In this document: in pieces, positions 51,774 through 59,939 of the stretch
Position numbering within the stretch: the stretch's first letter is position 1
Layout: every line of letters begins with the position of its first letter
NCBI GenBank assembly: GCA_040772045.1
Contig: JAXGYV010000005.1
Span: 62,001 to 126,000 of the forward strand
From: JAXGYV01 sp040772045
GTDB taxonomy: Bacteria > Actinomycetota > Thermoleophilia > UBA2241
Length of the DNA stretch: 64,000 bases
Direction: 5' to 3'
Notes under the pieces: model-generated
Database searches by the model: none
What the model was told of the DNA's origin: nothing
What the model saw: the letters and a program-made list of their open reading frames with translations, nothing else
Made by a program: the position numbers and the translations under genes

Positions 51774-51803
51774 AAAGAGACCTGGTGAACACCAGGTCTC
51801 TTT
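51774..51803. terminator. Terminator downstream of the Asp23 cluster
   Basis: AAAGAGACCTGGT (51774-51786) pairs perfectly with ACCAGGTCTCTTT (51791-51803) with a 4-base loop. The T-rich arms (TCTCTTTT on plus, TCTCTTTG on minus) make it a bidirectional intrinsic terminator. It ends the leftward Asp23 operon. Confidence 0.8.
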
Positions 51804-51844
51804 TCGTTGGGACGCGCTCCTCCAGCCGAGGCCAGGAGGAATGG

Positions 51845-52024
51845 TCACTTCCTGCGGAAGCTGTCGAAGAGCTTGTACAGGTCGACCTGACCCTCAAAGA
51901 CACCGGCGACGAGCCAGCCGATGAAGGCGCAGAGCCCAATGAACAGCATCTCGCCGAAGCCGAGCCACATCCAGAGGAAGCCCACAAGGGCTCCGCCCAG
52001 AAGCCCAGCGTTCCGTCCTTTCAC
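51845..52024 (-). CDS. DUF2273-like small membrane protein
   Basis: This 59-residue protein starts at a GTG that overlaps the preceding stop (GTGA), with AAGGA in front. It has two hydrophobic helices (GLLGGALVGFLWMWLGFG and LFIGLCAFIGWLVAGVF) and a basic tail, the pattern of DUF2273 proteins that accompany Asp23. The open frame extends far upstream but only as a shadow of the neighbour. It is the last gene of the operon. Confidence 0.8.
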   Translation of the reverse strand: MKGRNAGLLGGALVGFLWMWLGFGEMLFIGLCAFIGWLVAGVFEGQVDLYKLFDSFRRK

Positions 52025-52581
52025 GCTCCTTCCCTGCCCTTCACGTCGAGCTTCTCGACATCGAGGTCCACGCGCGTCAGGTCGAGACCCGTGGCTCGCC
52101 GCAACTCGCGCCGTACCACCGCCGCGACCTGCGTCCGGAGCCCCAGGAGATCGCAGCATCCGCGGAGCTGCACCAGGACTCGCGCGCTGTACGCATGACC
52201 CGTTGTACACAACACTACCTTGACCGCGTGGAGCACGGGAAGCTGCCGATGCAAGACCTCGGCTAGCAGGCGATCGAGCGTCGCGGCCTCCACCACAACC
52301 GCCGCGTTGGACTCCCCCAAGTCGAGCCTCCGTACTCCCGATGAGCGCCGGCGGAGCAGACGCAGCGCGGCAGCTCCACAGACAATCGCCGCCAGTGCGG
52401 CTACCACACCCGCCACAGTCGGCCGTATCCAGCCACTGTCGGATACCAGCCACGAAGTCCAGGCGGGCAACTCCCAGATGACTCCAGCCTGGGCGGCCAG
52501 CAAAACCTCCCGCACGAGCGCGGCTCCGGCGATAGCGGCGCCGACCAAACCAGCCACTGCGATGACCGCACGCGCGATCAT
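52021..52581 (-). CDS. AmaP/DUF6286-like membrane protein
   Basis: This 186-residue protein has two N-terminal membrane segments (about 4-30 and 54-77) and a soluble C-terminal domain with an Asp23-like pattern: AATLDRLLAEVLHR, AVKVVLCTTGHAYSARVLVQLRG, LRRATGLDLTRVDLDVEKLDV. ATG 52579-52581 overlaps the upstream stop (ATGA), and the gene ends in a GTGA overlap with DUF2273. Such proteins anchor Asp23 to the membrane. Confidence 0.78.
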   Translation of the reverse strand: MIARAVIAVAGLVGAAIAGAALVREVLLAAQAGVIWELPAWTSWLVSDSGWIRPTVAGVVAALAAIVCGAAALRLLRRRSSGVRRLDLGESNAAVVVEAATLDRLLAEVLHRQLPVLHAVKVVLCTTGHAYSARVLVQLRGCCDLLGLRTQVAAVVRRELRRATGLDLTRVDLDVEKLDVKGREGA

Positions 52582-53150
52582 CGCAGGTACATCCGCAGAC
52601 GTCGGATGCTCACGACGTCGACCGACACCGCGGGCGTCGCCGGCGGCAAGCCGGCGGTATCGCACAGCGCGCTCCGCACCGCTCGCTCGCCGATGCCGCG
52701 CAGCGTCGTCGCATCGGCCAGCGGACGGGCGATGATCTCCACCTCGGCCGCCAACCGGCCTCTTCGCAGGCGCACTCGCGGCGCGACGCGCAGAACATCC
52801 GGATGCGCCGCCAGCTCGGCTCTCACGAGCTGTTCCAGCGCTCCGGCTCGGACCACGACGTCGCCCTCTTCTGAGGCAAACCGCAGCACCAGGTCGCGCT
52901 GGCGCAAGCCGACCGCGAGTACCAGAAGCGAGACGACAAAGGCCAGCAGCAGCAGGCCGATACGCCCACCATGATCGACGGGGACGCCAAACTTGCCCCA
53001 TGGCGAGTAGGTAGAACCGGATGCCACCGCCGCCAGACGGACAGCCAGCAGCGCAAGCGCCACTCCAGCCGCGACGAGGATGACCGCCGCGAGCACCGAG
53101 GCAAAGCGGTCGGCCGTCGCCGCGCGCTCCCTGGCGTCATTCGACGGCAC
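52578..53150 (-). CDS. AmaP/DUF6286-like membrane protein, second copy
   Basis: This 190-residue protein has the same build as its downstream neighbour: two membrane segments (about 17-45 and 63-82), then a soluble domain with VVVRAGALEQLVRAEL, VRLRRGRLAAEVEIIARP and VSVDVV. The GTG start overlaps the asp23-like gene by 14 bases. The two anchors are diverged, and one may bind Asp23 while the other has a structural role (inference). Confidence 0.78.
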   Translation of the reverse strand: MPSNDARERAATADRFASVLAAVILVAAGVALALLAVRLAAVASGSTYSPWGKFGVPVDHGGRIGLLLLAFVVSLLVLAVGLRQRDLVLRFASEEGDVVVRAGALEQLVRAELAAHPDVLRVAPRVRLRRGRLAAEVEIIARPLADATTLRGIGERAVRSALCDTAGLPPATPAVSVDVVSIRRLRMYLR

Positions 53151-53526
53151 TCGCTCCCCCCCCGTCGTCGGGGAAGTGAACGTCGCTTACCAGGATGTTG
53201 ACTGCCCGGACCTTGAGCCCGGTGATCCCCTCCACCTGCGTCCGCACCGCGCCACGGCACAACTCGGCGACCTTCGTCATGTTTGCACCGTAGGTGACCA
53301 CGAGCGTGACGTCTACGTCCACCGTGTCGTCTACGATGTCCACGCTAACGCCCTGCGTGCGGCTCTCTCCGCGGAGACTGGAAAGAGCCCGTGAGGCCGC
53401 ACCGCCCAGCGCGTGCACACCTTCGATCTCCCTGCATGCGTTGTGGGCGACCTTAGCGACCACATTGTCTGAGATGGTCACCGACCCGTTGGTCGCCTCG
53501 CTCTCGGGGTGCGATACATCGGCCAT
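53137..53526 (-). CDS. Asp23/Gls24 family envelope stress protein
   Basis: This 129-residue protein has the family pattern GSVTISDNVVAKVAHNACREIEGVHAL, VSVDIVDDTVDVDVTLVVTYGANM and VRTQVEGITGLKVRAVNILVSDVHF. ATG 53526 is preceded by a near-perfect AAGGAGG; the open frame extends 11 codons further. It heads the four-gene operon with its membrane anchors. The role is in envelope homeostasis. Confidence 0.9.
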   Translation of the reverse strand: MADVSHPESEATNGSVTISDNVVAKVAHNACREIEGVHALGGAASRALSSLRGESRTQGVSVDIVDDTVDVDVTLVVTYGANMTKVAELCRGAVRTQVEGITGLKVRAVNILVSDVHFPDDGGGASAVE

Positions 53527-53695
53527 GGCGCCTCCTTGACGTGTCGCGTGCACCTGCAACTCTACTCGGATTCACGTCTCCCGCGCATCATGGGCCGTGA
53601 ATCCGGCATCGACGACCACTCGACAGGTAGGCCGCCGACTGAGAGATCCGGCCGCGCGCCGCGCGGAAGGCACGCCGAAGACAGCAGAGAACCCG

Positions 53696-55927
53696 TCAGC
53701 CGCACCTCGAGTAGCCGCACAGCCTGCAGACCATGCACCCGCCCTCGTGCTCGATAACTCCACCGCAGTCTGGACACGCGCCCTGCGCCACCTCGACGAG
53801 GGTGAGCTGCGGCTCCGGAGTACCGGAGCTGGCCGCGCCCAGCACGTAACGACGCTCGAGCGCCTTGCCGATCGCATCGGCACAGCTGGTGCAGGCGTTG
53901 GGCCCCAGGCCGTAGGGGACGTGGCAGCGAATGCCCTTCAGCTGCTCCACGATCTCCATCGGCTGAGCGCCTTTCTTCAAGGCGAGCGAGATGAGCCGCC
54001 CGAGGGCTTCGGTGTTCGAGGAGGCACAGCCGCCGGCCTTGCCCATGTTGGCGAACACCTCGCGAGCTCCGAGCTCATCGTCGTTCATGATCACGAACAG
54101 CTTGCCGCACCCCGTTTCCACCCGCTCGGTGGCGCCGGAGAGCAGCCGCGGGCGCGAAGGTCGCGTAACCGCGAGGCCGGCGACCGGATCGCGCGGCTGC
54201 TCCTTCTTCTTCTGCCCGACGTTGAGAACCTGCTCTTCGCGACTGCCGTCGCGGTAAATAGTGACACCCTTGCACCCCGCCTGAAAGGCGAGCAGGTACA
54301 CCTTTTCCACGTCCTCGACGGTGGCATGGTGGGGGAAATTGACCGTCTTGGAGACAGCGTTGTCCGTATGACGCTGGAACGCCGCCTGCAGCCGGATGTG
54401 CCACTCGGGCGAGACGTCGTGGGCGGTGGCGAACACGCGTCGCCACCGCTCGGGCACCTCGTCGATGTGACGCACGGACCCCTCTTCAGCGATGCGCTTC
54501 ATGAGCGCCTCGGAGTAGAAGCCCTCGCGGCGAGCGACCTGCTCGAAGTAGGGGTGTACCTCGAGCATCTCGTCGTCGTCGAGCACCTTGCGGCGCACGT
54601 AGCTGACGGCGAACAGCGGCTCGACCCCGCTTGAGCAGCCGGCGATGATGCTGATGGTACCGGTCGGCGCGATCGTCGTGCGGGTCGCGTTCCGCACCTT
54701 CGCACCACCCGGCGTGTCGTACACCGAGCCCTCGAAATTGGGAAACACCCCCCGCTCTTCGGCCAGCTCGACCGACGCCGCCGTGGCCTCCGCCTCCACG
54801 AAGCCCATGAGCTCCTCCGCCAACTGCGTGGCCTGATCTGAATCGTAGGGAATGGCGAGTCGGAAGAGCATGTCCGCGAAGCCCATGACGCCGAGGCCGA
54901 TCTTGCGGTTGCCGCGCGTCATCTCGGCGATCTGCGGCAACGGGTATTTGTTCACATCGATGACGTCGTCGAGGAAGCGCACGGCAGTGCGGACGATGCG
55001 CCGCAGATGATCGTAGTCTACCCGGCCGTCTTCCACGACCTTGTCCACGTTGATCGAGCCCAGATTACAGCTCTCGTACGGCAGGAGCGGCTGCTCCCCG
55101 CAGGGGTTGGTGCTCTCGATGTCGCCGAGGTGCGGCGTGGGATTGTCTTGGTTGATGCGATCGATGAAGACGATGCCAGGGTCGCCGTTCTTCCACGCCA
55201 ACGTGACCATGCTGCGGAAGACCTTGCGCGCGTTCAGGCGCTGAACGACTTCGCCCGAACGCGGATTGACGAGGGAGTACTCGCGATCTTCCTCCACCGC
55301 CCGCATGAACTCGTCAGTGACGGCGACGGAGATGTTGAAGTTGTTCAGGCGATCGTCGTCTTGCTTGGCACAGATGAACTCGAGGATGTCGGGATGGTCC
55401 ACGCGCATGATGCCCATGTTGGCGCCACGCCGGGTACCCCCCTGCTTGATGGTCTCGGTGGCGGCGTCGAACACGCTCATGAACGACAGCGGCCCGGAGG
55501 ACACGCCCTTGGTGGACGAGACAACGTCGTTACGGGGCCGCACACGCGAGAAGCTGAAGCCAGTGCCGCCACCGCTCTTGTGGATGAGCGCGGTGTTCTT
55601 GATGGCCTCGAAGATGGAGTCCATCGAGTCGCCCACGGGCAGCACGAAACACGCCGAGAGCTGGCCGAGCTCTTTGCCCGCGTTCATCAGCGTCGGGCTG
55701 TTGGGCAGGAACTCGAGGCTCGTCATGAGATCGTAGAACCTGGCCTGCCACTCGTCGAGGGAGGCCGCGGGGTTGTAGAGCCGCTCCGCCTGCGCGACTG
55801 CCCGGGCGACGCGAGCGAACATCTCTTCGGGGGTCTCGAGCAGCTCGCCCTTTTCGCCCTTTCGGAGGTAGCGACGCTGGAGCACCTTCAACGCGTTTGC
55901 GGAGAGCTCCACTACCTTCTGTCCCAT
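53696..55927 (-). CDS. nrdJ: Vitamin B12-dependent (class II) ribonucleotide reductase
   Basis: This 743-residue enzyme reduces ribonucleotides using adenosylcobalamin. It has PNSPTLMNAGKELGQLSACFVLP, HKSGGGTGFSFSRVRP, the active-site NPCGEQPLLPYESCNLGSIN and a TSCPD-like C-terminal region (GPNACTSCADAIGKAL). The tail CPDCGGVIEHEGGCMVCRLCGYSRC may bind zinc and holds the re-reducing cysteines. ATG 55927 follows GAGGGGG, and the gene overlaps nrdR by 16 bases. It needs the B12 made or imported by the operon at 37-46 kb. Confidence 0.94.
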   Translation of the reverse strand: MGQKVVELSANALKVLQRRYLRKGEKGELLETPEEMFARVARAVAQAERLYNPAASLDEWQARFYDLMTSLEFLPNSPTLMNAGKELGQLSACFVLPVGDSMDSIFEAIKNTALIHKSGGGTGFSFSRVRPRNDVVSSTKGVSSGPLSFMSVFDAATETIKQGGTRRGANMGIMRVDHPDILEFICAKQDDDRLNNFNISVAVTDEFMRAVEEDREYSLVNPRSGEVVQRLNARKVFRSMVTLAWKNGDPGIVFIDRINQDNPTPHLGDIESTNPCGEQPLLPYESCNLGSINVDKVVEDGRVDYDHLRRIVRTAVRFLDDVIDVNKYPLPQIAEMTRGNRKIGLGVMGFADMLFRLAIPYDSDQATQLAEELMGFVEAEATAASVELAEERGVFPNFEGSVYDTPGGAKVRNATRTTIAPTGTISIIAGCSSGVEPLFAVSYVRRKVLDDDEMLEVHPYFEQVARREGFYSEALMKRIAEEGSVRHIDEVPERWRRVFATAHDVSPEWHIRLQAAFQRHTDNAVSKTVNFPHHATVEDVEKVYLLAFQAGCKGVTIYRDGSREEQVLNVGQKKKEQPRDPVAGLAVTRPSRPRLLSGATERVETGCGKLFVIMNDDELGAREVFANMGKAGGCASSNTEALGRLISLALKKGAQPMEIVEQLKGIRCHVPYGLGPNACTSCADAIGKALERRYVLGAASSGTPEPQLTLVEVAQGACPDCGGVIEHEGGCMVCRLCGYSRCG

Positions 55928-56583
55928 GATGCCCCCTCTATCTCCTGATCCGGACCGAGCGCGGATTTGCGTTCCCGTTCGTCCGGCACCTCTCGCGATA
56001 CACCTGCACGTTCCGCCCGCCACACCGGGCCGCGGCCGCCCGGCGCCTCTTGTGCACCCCACGTAGGGTGCTCAGCCGGACTCGCCGCGGCGAACACCGC
56101 GTCGAGCGCCAACTGGTGACGGTGGGCGGCGGGCTCCTGTTCCAGCCTCGTGAGCTCCTCCTGGAACTCCTCTACGTCCTCGAACTGACGATAGACAGAG
56201 GCGAACCGCACGTAGGCCACCTTGTCGAGCAGCCGGAGCTGCCGCAGAGCGCGCTCGCCGATTTCGGCTGAGCTGACGCGCTGCAAGCCGCCTCGACGGA
56301 GCTGGCCTTCGATGCCTCCGACCAGCTCCTCCAGCAATTCCAGAGGGATGTCGCGCTTCTCGCAGGCGCGGAGCAGCCCGTTGAGCAGCTTGCGCCGCGA
56401 GAATACCTCCTCGTGACCGTCGCGCTTGACCACTATGAGAGGCATCTCATCGACGCGTTCGTAGGTGGTGAAGCGTTTTTCGCACGCAAGGCATTCACGG
56501 CGGCGGCGGATTGCGTCGCCAGCCGCCGCATCGCGCGAATCGACGACCTTGCTCTCGTGACTGCCACAGTACGGGCATCTCAT
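55912..56583 (-). CDS. nrdR: Transcriptional repressor NrdR with extended C-terminus
   Basis: NrdR controls ribonucleotide reductase genes by sensing ATP/dATP. It has the zinc ribbon MRCPYCGSHESKVVDSR then CLACEKRFTTYERV, and an ATP-cone VVKRDGHEEVFSRRKLLNGLL. Here it has 223 residues, about 70 more than the usual 150; the extra C-terminal part is rich in charged and glycine residues and ends over the start of nrdJ. ATG 56583 has AAGGA upstream. An NrdR box lies 25 bases before it, so the operon is probably autoregulated. Confidence 0.92.
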   Translation of the reverse strand: MRCPYCGSHESKVVDSRDAAAGDAIRRRRECLACEKRFTTYERVDEMPLIVVKRDGHEEVFSRRKLLNGLLRACEKRDIPLELLEELVGGIEGQLRRGGLQRVSSAEIGERALRQLRLLDKVAYVRFASVYRQFEDVEEFQEELTRLEQEPAAHRHQLALDAVFAAASPAEHPTWGAQEAPGGRGPVWRAERAGVSREVPDERERKSALGPDQEIEGASWDRR

Positions 56584-56607
56584 CCGCACGGTCCTTCCAC
56601 AGGATAT

Positions 56608-56623
56608 CCACAATATGTTGTGG
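56608..56623. promoter_or_regulatory. NrdR box upstream of nrdR-nrdJ
   Basis: CCACAATATGTTGTGG is a 16-base near-palindrome matching the NrdR-box pattern (aCACwATATnTwGTGt). A half-like site, TCACTATAG, starts at 56644, 36 bases away, which is not the usual spacing. The box lies between the likely promoter and nrdR. Confidence 0.75.
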
Positions 56624-56843
56624 CTGAAGTATCTGAAGACATCACTATAGACCACAGCGCCTCGGACGCAAGGCCTCCTGACCCTCTTTCTCGGTTAGGA
56701 GAAGAGAGATGCGACCCGTCATACTCTCGTCTTCAACTATACGGTTAGACTTCCTCCATCACGTGGGTTTCCTGCGTCACCGTCTTCCCCGCGAGAACGG
56801 CAGGCCGTCCAGCGCGTTTGACGAGCCGAAGCCTGGTAGAATC

Positions 56844-56881
56844 CGTCGAGCACGCGCGTCCCTCGGCGTGCGTGCTCGACG
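56844..56881 (+). promoter_or_regulatory. Hairpin immediately before the glycosyltransferase ribosome site
   Basis: CGTCGAGCACGC (56844-56855) pairs perfectly with GCGTGCTCGACG (56870-56881) over a 14-base loop. The Shine-Dalgarno GGAGGAG begins at the base of the stem, so the structure could affect translation or be an upstream terminator. Confidence 0.5.
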
Positions 56882-56892
56882 GAGGAGCAGCT

Positions 56893-57615
56893 GTGAGGAT
56901 CGTCGTCCTTCCCACCTATAACGAACGCCAGACCCTGCCTGTGATCGTCCAGCGCATCCTCGCTGTGTCGCAGGAACATAGTTTAGGGCTCTCCGTGCTC
57001 GTCGTCGACGACGCGTCGCCCGATGGCACCGGCCACATCGCCGATACCCTAGCCGCCGAGGACGAGCGGATCGCCGTCCTGCATCGCCCCGCGAAACAGG
57101 GGCTGGCCGCGGCCTACTTCGCCGGCTTTCAGCACGCGCTCTCAGAGGGCGCCGAACTGATCTTCGAGATGGACGCGGACCTGAGCCACGATGCCGCCTA
57201 CCTCCCCGGGATGATCGCCCGCATCGACGAAGGTGCCGACGTGGTTCTCGGCTCACGGTATGTCCGCGGTGGTGGCGTTACCGGATGGCCGGCGACCCGC
57301 CGCCTGATCAGCCGCGGCGGGTGCCTGTACGCGCAGACCATCCTCGGCCTGCCGTATCGTGATCTGACAGGCGGTTTCAAGTGCTTTCGCCGGCGGGTAC
57401 TGGAGGCCATCGACTTCAGCACGATCCGCGCCGGCGGGTACGGTTTCCAGATCGAGATGACGTACCGCGCCCATCGCCTCGGCTTCCGCATCGTCGAGTT
57501 GCCGATCGTGTTCATCGAGCGGGCAGCCGGTGAATCCAAGATGAATAAGGGCATCGTGCTGGAAGCCGCGCTCATGGTCTGGCGCCTCCGGTTCTCGCGA
57601 GTCGCTGCCCTATGA
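56893..57615 (+). CDS. Family 2 glycosyltransferase, polyprenol-phosphate mannose synthase-like
   Basis: This 240-residue enzyme has LPTYNERQTLPVIVQ, VVDDASPDGTGHIAD, the metal-binding DxD in EMDADLSHD, GSRYVRGGGV and DLTGGFKCFRR. There is no C-terminal membrane domain, as in the bacterial Ppm1 catalytic domain. It most likely transfers mannose or glucose from a nucleotide sugar to polyprenyl phosphate on the inner membrane face. GTG 56893 follows GGAGGAG. Its stop overlaps the MFS start (ATGA). Confidence 0.88.
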   Translation: MRIVVLPTYNERQTLPVIVQRILAVSQEHSLGLSVLVVDDASPDGTGHIADTLAAEDERIAVLHRPAKQGLAAAYFAGFQHALSEGAELIFEMDADLSHDAAYLPGMIARIDEGADVVLGSRYVRGGGVTGWPATRRLISRGGCLYAQTILGLPYRDLTGGFKCFRRRVLEAIDFSTIRAGGYGFQIEMTYRAHRLGFRIVELPIVFIERAAGESKMNKGIVLEAALMVWRLRFSRVAAL

Positions 57616-58850
57616 CGACGAGCACCAGCCGACCCGGCACCGTGACCGCCGGCACTCCCGATACTACCGATACCACTGCTCGCATCTTCAGCCGCGACTT
57701 CATCTTCATGTGGGCCGCGAGCTTCTCGGGGTTCTTCAGCTTCTACGTCATCCAACAGCCGACTCTCCCACTCTACGTAGAGAGCCTAGGCGGATCGGCA
57801 GCGGAGATCGGCTGGGTGGCCGGAGTATTCTCGGTGGCCAGCCTCCTGTGCCAGCCGCTCGTGGGGCGCGCCGTCGACACGCTGGGGCCACGCACCGTGA
57901 TCCTCACCGGAAGCTTGCTGTTCCTGCTCTGCGCCCCGATCTACGCCGTGGCTTCGGCCCTGCCGCTGCTCATCGCACTGCGCATGGTGCATGGCGCCGG
58001 TATGGCGATGTTCACCACCTCAGGGACCACGTACGCGACGGACCTCGCGCCGGTAAAGCGACGTGCTCAAACGATCAGTTACTTCGGCATCGGCGGCAAC
58101 CTAGCTCTGGGGCTCGGCCCGCTCGCCGCCTCGCTGCTGCTCGCCGCCCACGTGAGCTACGAGAAGATCTTCCTGGTGGCTACGGCGATCGCCCTGGCGA
58201 GCGTCCTCCTGATAGTCCCCGCGGGCGAAAGCCGGCAGCGCCGTGGTCGTCAGCACGACTGGTCGCTGCGCACGTTCTTCGACAGCCGTGCGGTGGCACC
58301 CGCCCTCCTGTTACTCACCGCGTCGTTCACGTACGGCACGCTGGGTACATTCCTCCCCGTCTGGATCCCGCGCGCCGGCCTCGAGACCTCCACTGTGGCG
58401 TGGTTCTGGCTCGTCTACGCGGCCGCGCTCGTGTTCACACGGCTCTTCAGCGGCAGACTAGCCGACCGCTTCGGACGGCCCGCGGCTATCATCCCAGGCC
58501 TGATCCTGGTGAGCAGCGCGATGTTCCTTCTCTCTTTCCTCAACAGCGTTTCACTTCTCGTGTTGTCCGCCGCTTTGTACGCAGCGGGGTTCGCGTTCGT
58601 CTGCCCCACGCTCTTCGCGCTGGCCGCCGACCGCGTAGCCGCCAGCAAGCGTGGCATCGCGTTCGCCACACTGGAAGCCTTCTTCGGCGCGGGCATCGGT
58701 ATCAGCGCCATGATGAACGGCGTGCTGGCCAACGCCCTCGGTTACCCAGTGGTATTCATCCTCTCGGGAGCGGTGCCGCTGATCGGCCTCGCGGGCAGCC
58801 TGGTCATCCTCTACCACCGCAACTCCGCGAGCGGAGGAGACCCCTCCTGA
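57612..58850 (+). CDS. MFS transporter
   Basis: This 412-residue carrier has twelve predicted helices, the family motif after helix 2 (GRAVDTLGPRTVILTG) and its counterpart in the second half (SGRLADRFGRPAAIIPG). The N-terminal 28 residues are threonine-rich and polar. It resembles drug or sugar efflux carriers, but the substrate cannot be told. ATG 57612 overlaps the glycosyltransferase stop, so the two are co-translated. Confidence 0.85.
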   Translation: MTTSTSRPGTVTAGTPDTTDTTARIFSRDFIFMWAASFSGFFSFYVIQQPTLPLYVESLGGSAAEIGWVAGVFSVASLLCQPLVGRAVDTLGPRTVILTGSLLFLLCAPIYAVASALPLLIALRMVHGAGMAMFTTSGTTYATDLAPVKRRAQTISYFGIGGNLALGLGPLAASLLLAAHVSYEKIFLVATAIALASVLLIVPAGESRQRRGRQHDWSLRTFFDSRAVAPALLLLTASFTYGTLGTFLPVWIPRAGLETSTVAWFWLVYAAALVFTRLFSGRLADRFGRPAAIIPGLILVSSAMFLLSFLNSVSLLVLSAALYAAGFAFVCPTLFALAADRVAASKRGIAFATLEAFFGAGIGISAMMNGVLANALGYPVVFILSGAVPLIGLAGSLVILYHRNSASGGDPS

Positions 58851-58879
58851 GCAGGCAGGCGGCGCGGGGCGAGGCCCGC

Positions 58880-59938
58880 GTGCTCGCCGTCGACGTGGGC
58901 GCGGGCACGCTCGATGTGCTGGTGGCCGAACAAGACCAGCGACCCGAGAACTGGCCGAAGCTCGTGGTACCCTCCCGCTCGGCGGCCGTGGCTCGTCAGA
59001 TCGGCGCCGCGACCGCGGAACGGCGCGCCGTCGTCTTCAGAGGACCCACCATGGGCGGTGGGGCCGACAGCCGCGCCATGAAAGCCCACGTAGCCGCCGG
59101 ACTGCCCTTTTTTGCCACAGCCCCGGCGGCGCTCACCTTCGACGACGACCTCGCGGCAGTCGGCGCCGCGGGCGTCCAGGTACTCGACGAAGCCGAGGCC
59201 GAGCGCGAGGTCCAGCGCGACGCCGTGGACGTGCGCAGCGGCGACGTAGACCTCGGCGCGCTGGCGAAAGCTCTCGCTTGCCTCGCGGTGCCCACGGCAG
59301 TCACCGCCGCCGCCGTGGCCGCGCAAGATCACGGCTTTAGCCCCATGGCGTCCAACCGCATCCTGCGCTTCCGCACATGGGAACGGGCGGTCGCGGAGCA
59401 CCGTCCGCTGTCCTCGCTGTTCTGGCGCGCCGAGAGCATCCCCACCCTCCTCACGCGCTTGCGCGCCGCGGCAAACTGCCTGGCCCCTCTGGGCGTTCCC
59501 ATCCTGGCCGGCGATACGGGGCCGGCCGCCCTCCTGGGCGCCATAGGCGCGGACACCAGTGCGATCCTGGTGAACGTGGGCAATGGGCACACCATCTGTG
59601 TGGTAGCGCTCGACGGTCGGCTGGCGGGCGTCCTCGAGCACCACACCGGCTGCCTCGACGAGCGGCGCCTCGCGGTGCTCTTGCGCCGCTTTCTCGCCGG
59701 AGAAGTGACCACTGACGAGGTACGCGCCGACGGCGGCCACGGAGCCGTGCTCCGCTCGCCGGTGCCGACAGATCTCCCGCTGCTGGTCACCGGGCCGAGG
59801 CGCGACTTACTGGTGGTACCCGATCTCGCCGTGCGCTTCCCGGCGCCCTATGGAGACATGATGATGACCGGTCCTGCCGGGCTGCTGCGCGCCTGTCAGG
59901 TCCACGGCCTATGGCCCGGGCAACTACCGCACGGGTAG
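58880..59938 (+). CDS. DUF1786 family protein (ASKHA-like)
   Basis: This protein of about 352 residues begins VLAVDVGAGTLDVLV, an actin/hexokinase-like phosphate loop. It continues with RGPTMGGGADSRAMKAHVAAG and ILAGDTGPAALLGA and has a second nucleotide-type loop, ILVNVGNGHTICVV. DUF1786 proteins are found mostly in anaerobes and archaea; their function is not established. The start at GTG 58880 has GGCGAGG upstream; the frame is open far upstream, inside the MFS gene. It ends one base from the convergent macro/OCD gene. Confidence 0.78.
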   Translation: MLAVDVGAGTLDVLVAEQDQRPENWPKLVVPSRSAAVARQIGAATAERRAVVFRGPTMGGGADSRAMKAHVAAGLPFFATAPAALTFDDDLAAVGAAGVQVLDEAEAEREVQRDAVDVRSGDVDLGALAKALACLAVPTAVTAAAVAAQDHGFSPMASNRILRFRTWERAVAEHRPLSSLFWRAESIPTLLTRLRAAANCLAPLGVPILAGDTGPAALLGAIGADTSAILVNVGNGHTICVVALDGRLAGVLEHHTGCLDERRLAVLLRRFLAGEVTTDEVRADGGHGAVLRSPVPTDLPLLVTGPRRDLLVVPDLAVRFPAPYGDMMMTGPAGLLRACQVHGLWPGQLPHG

Positions 59939-59939
59939 C

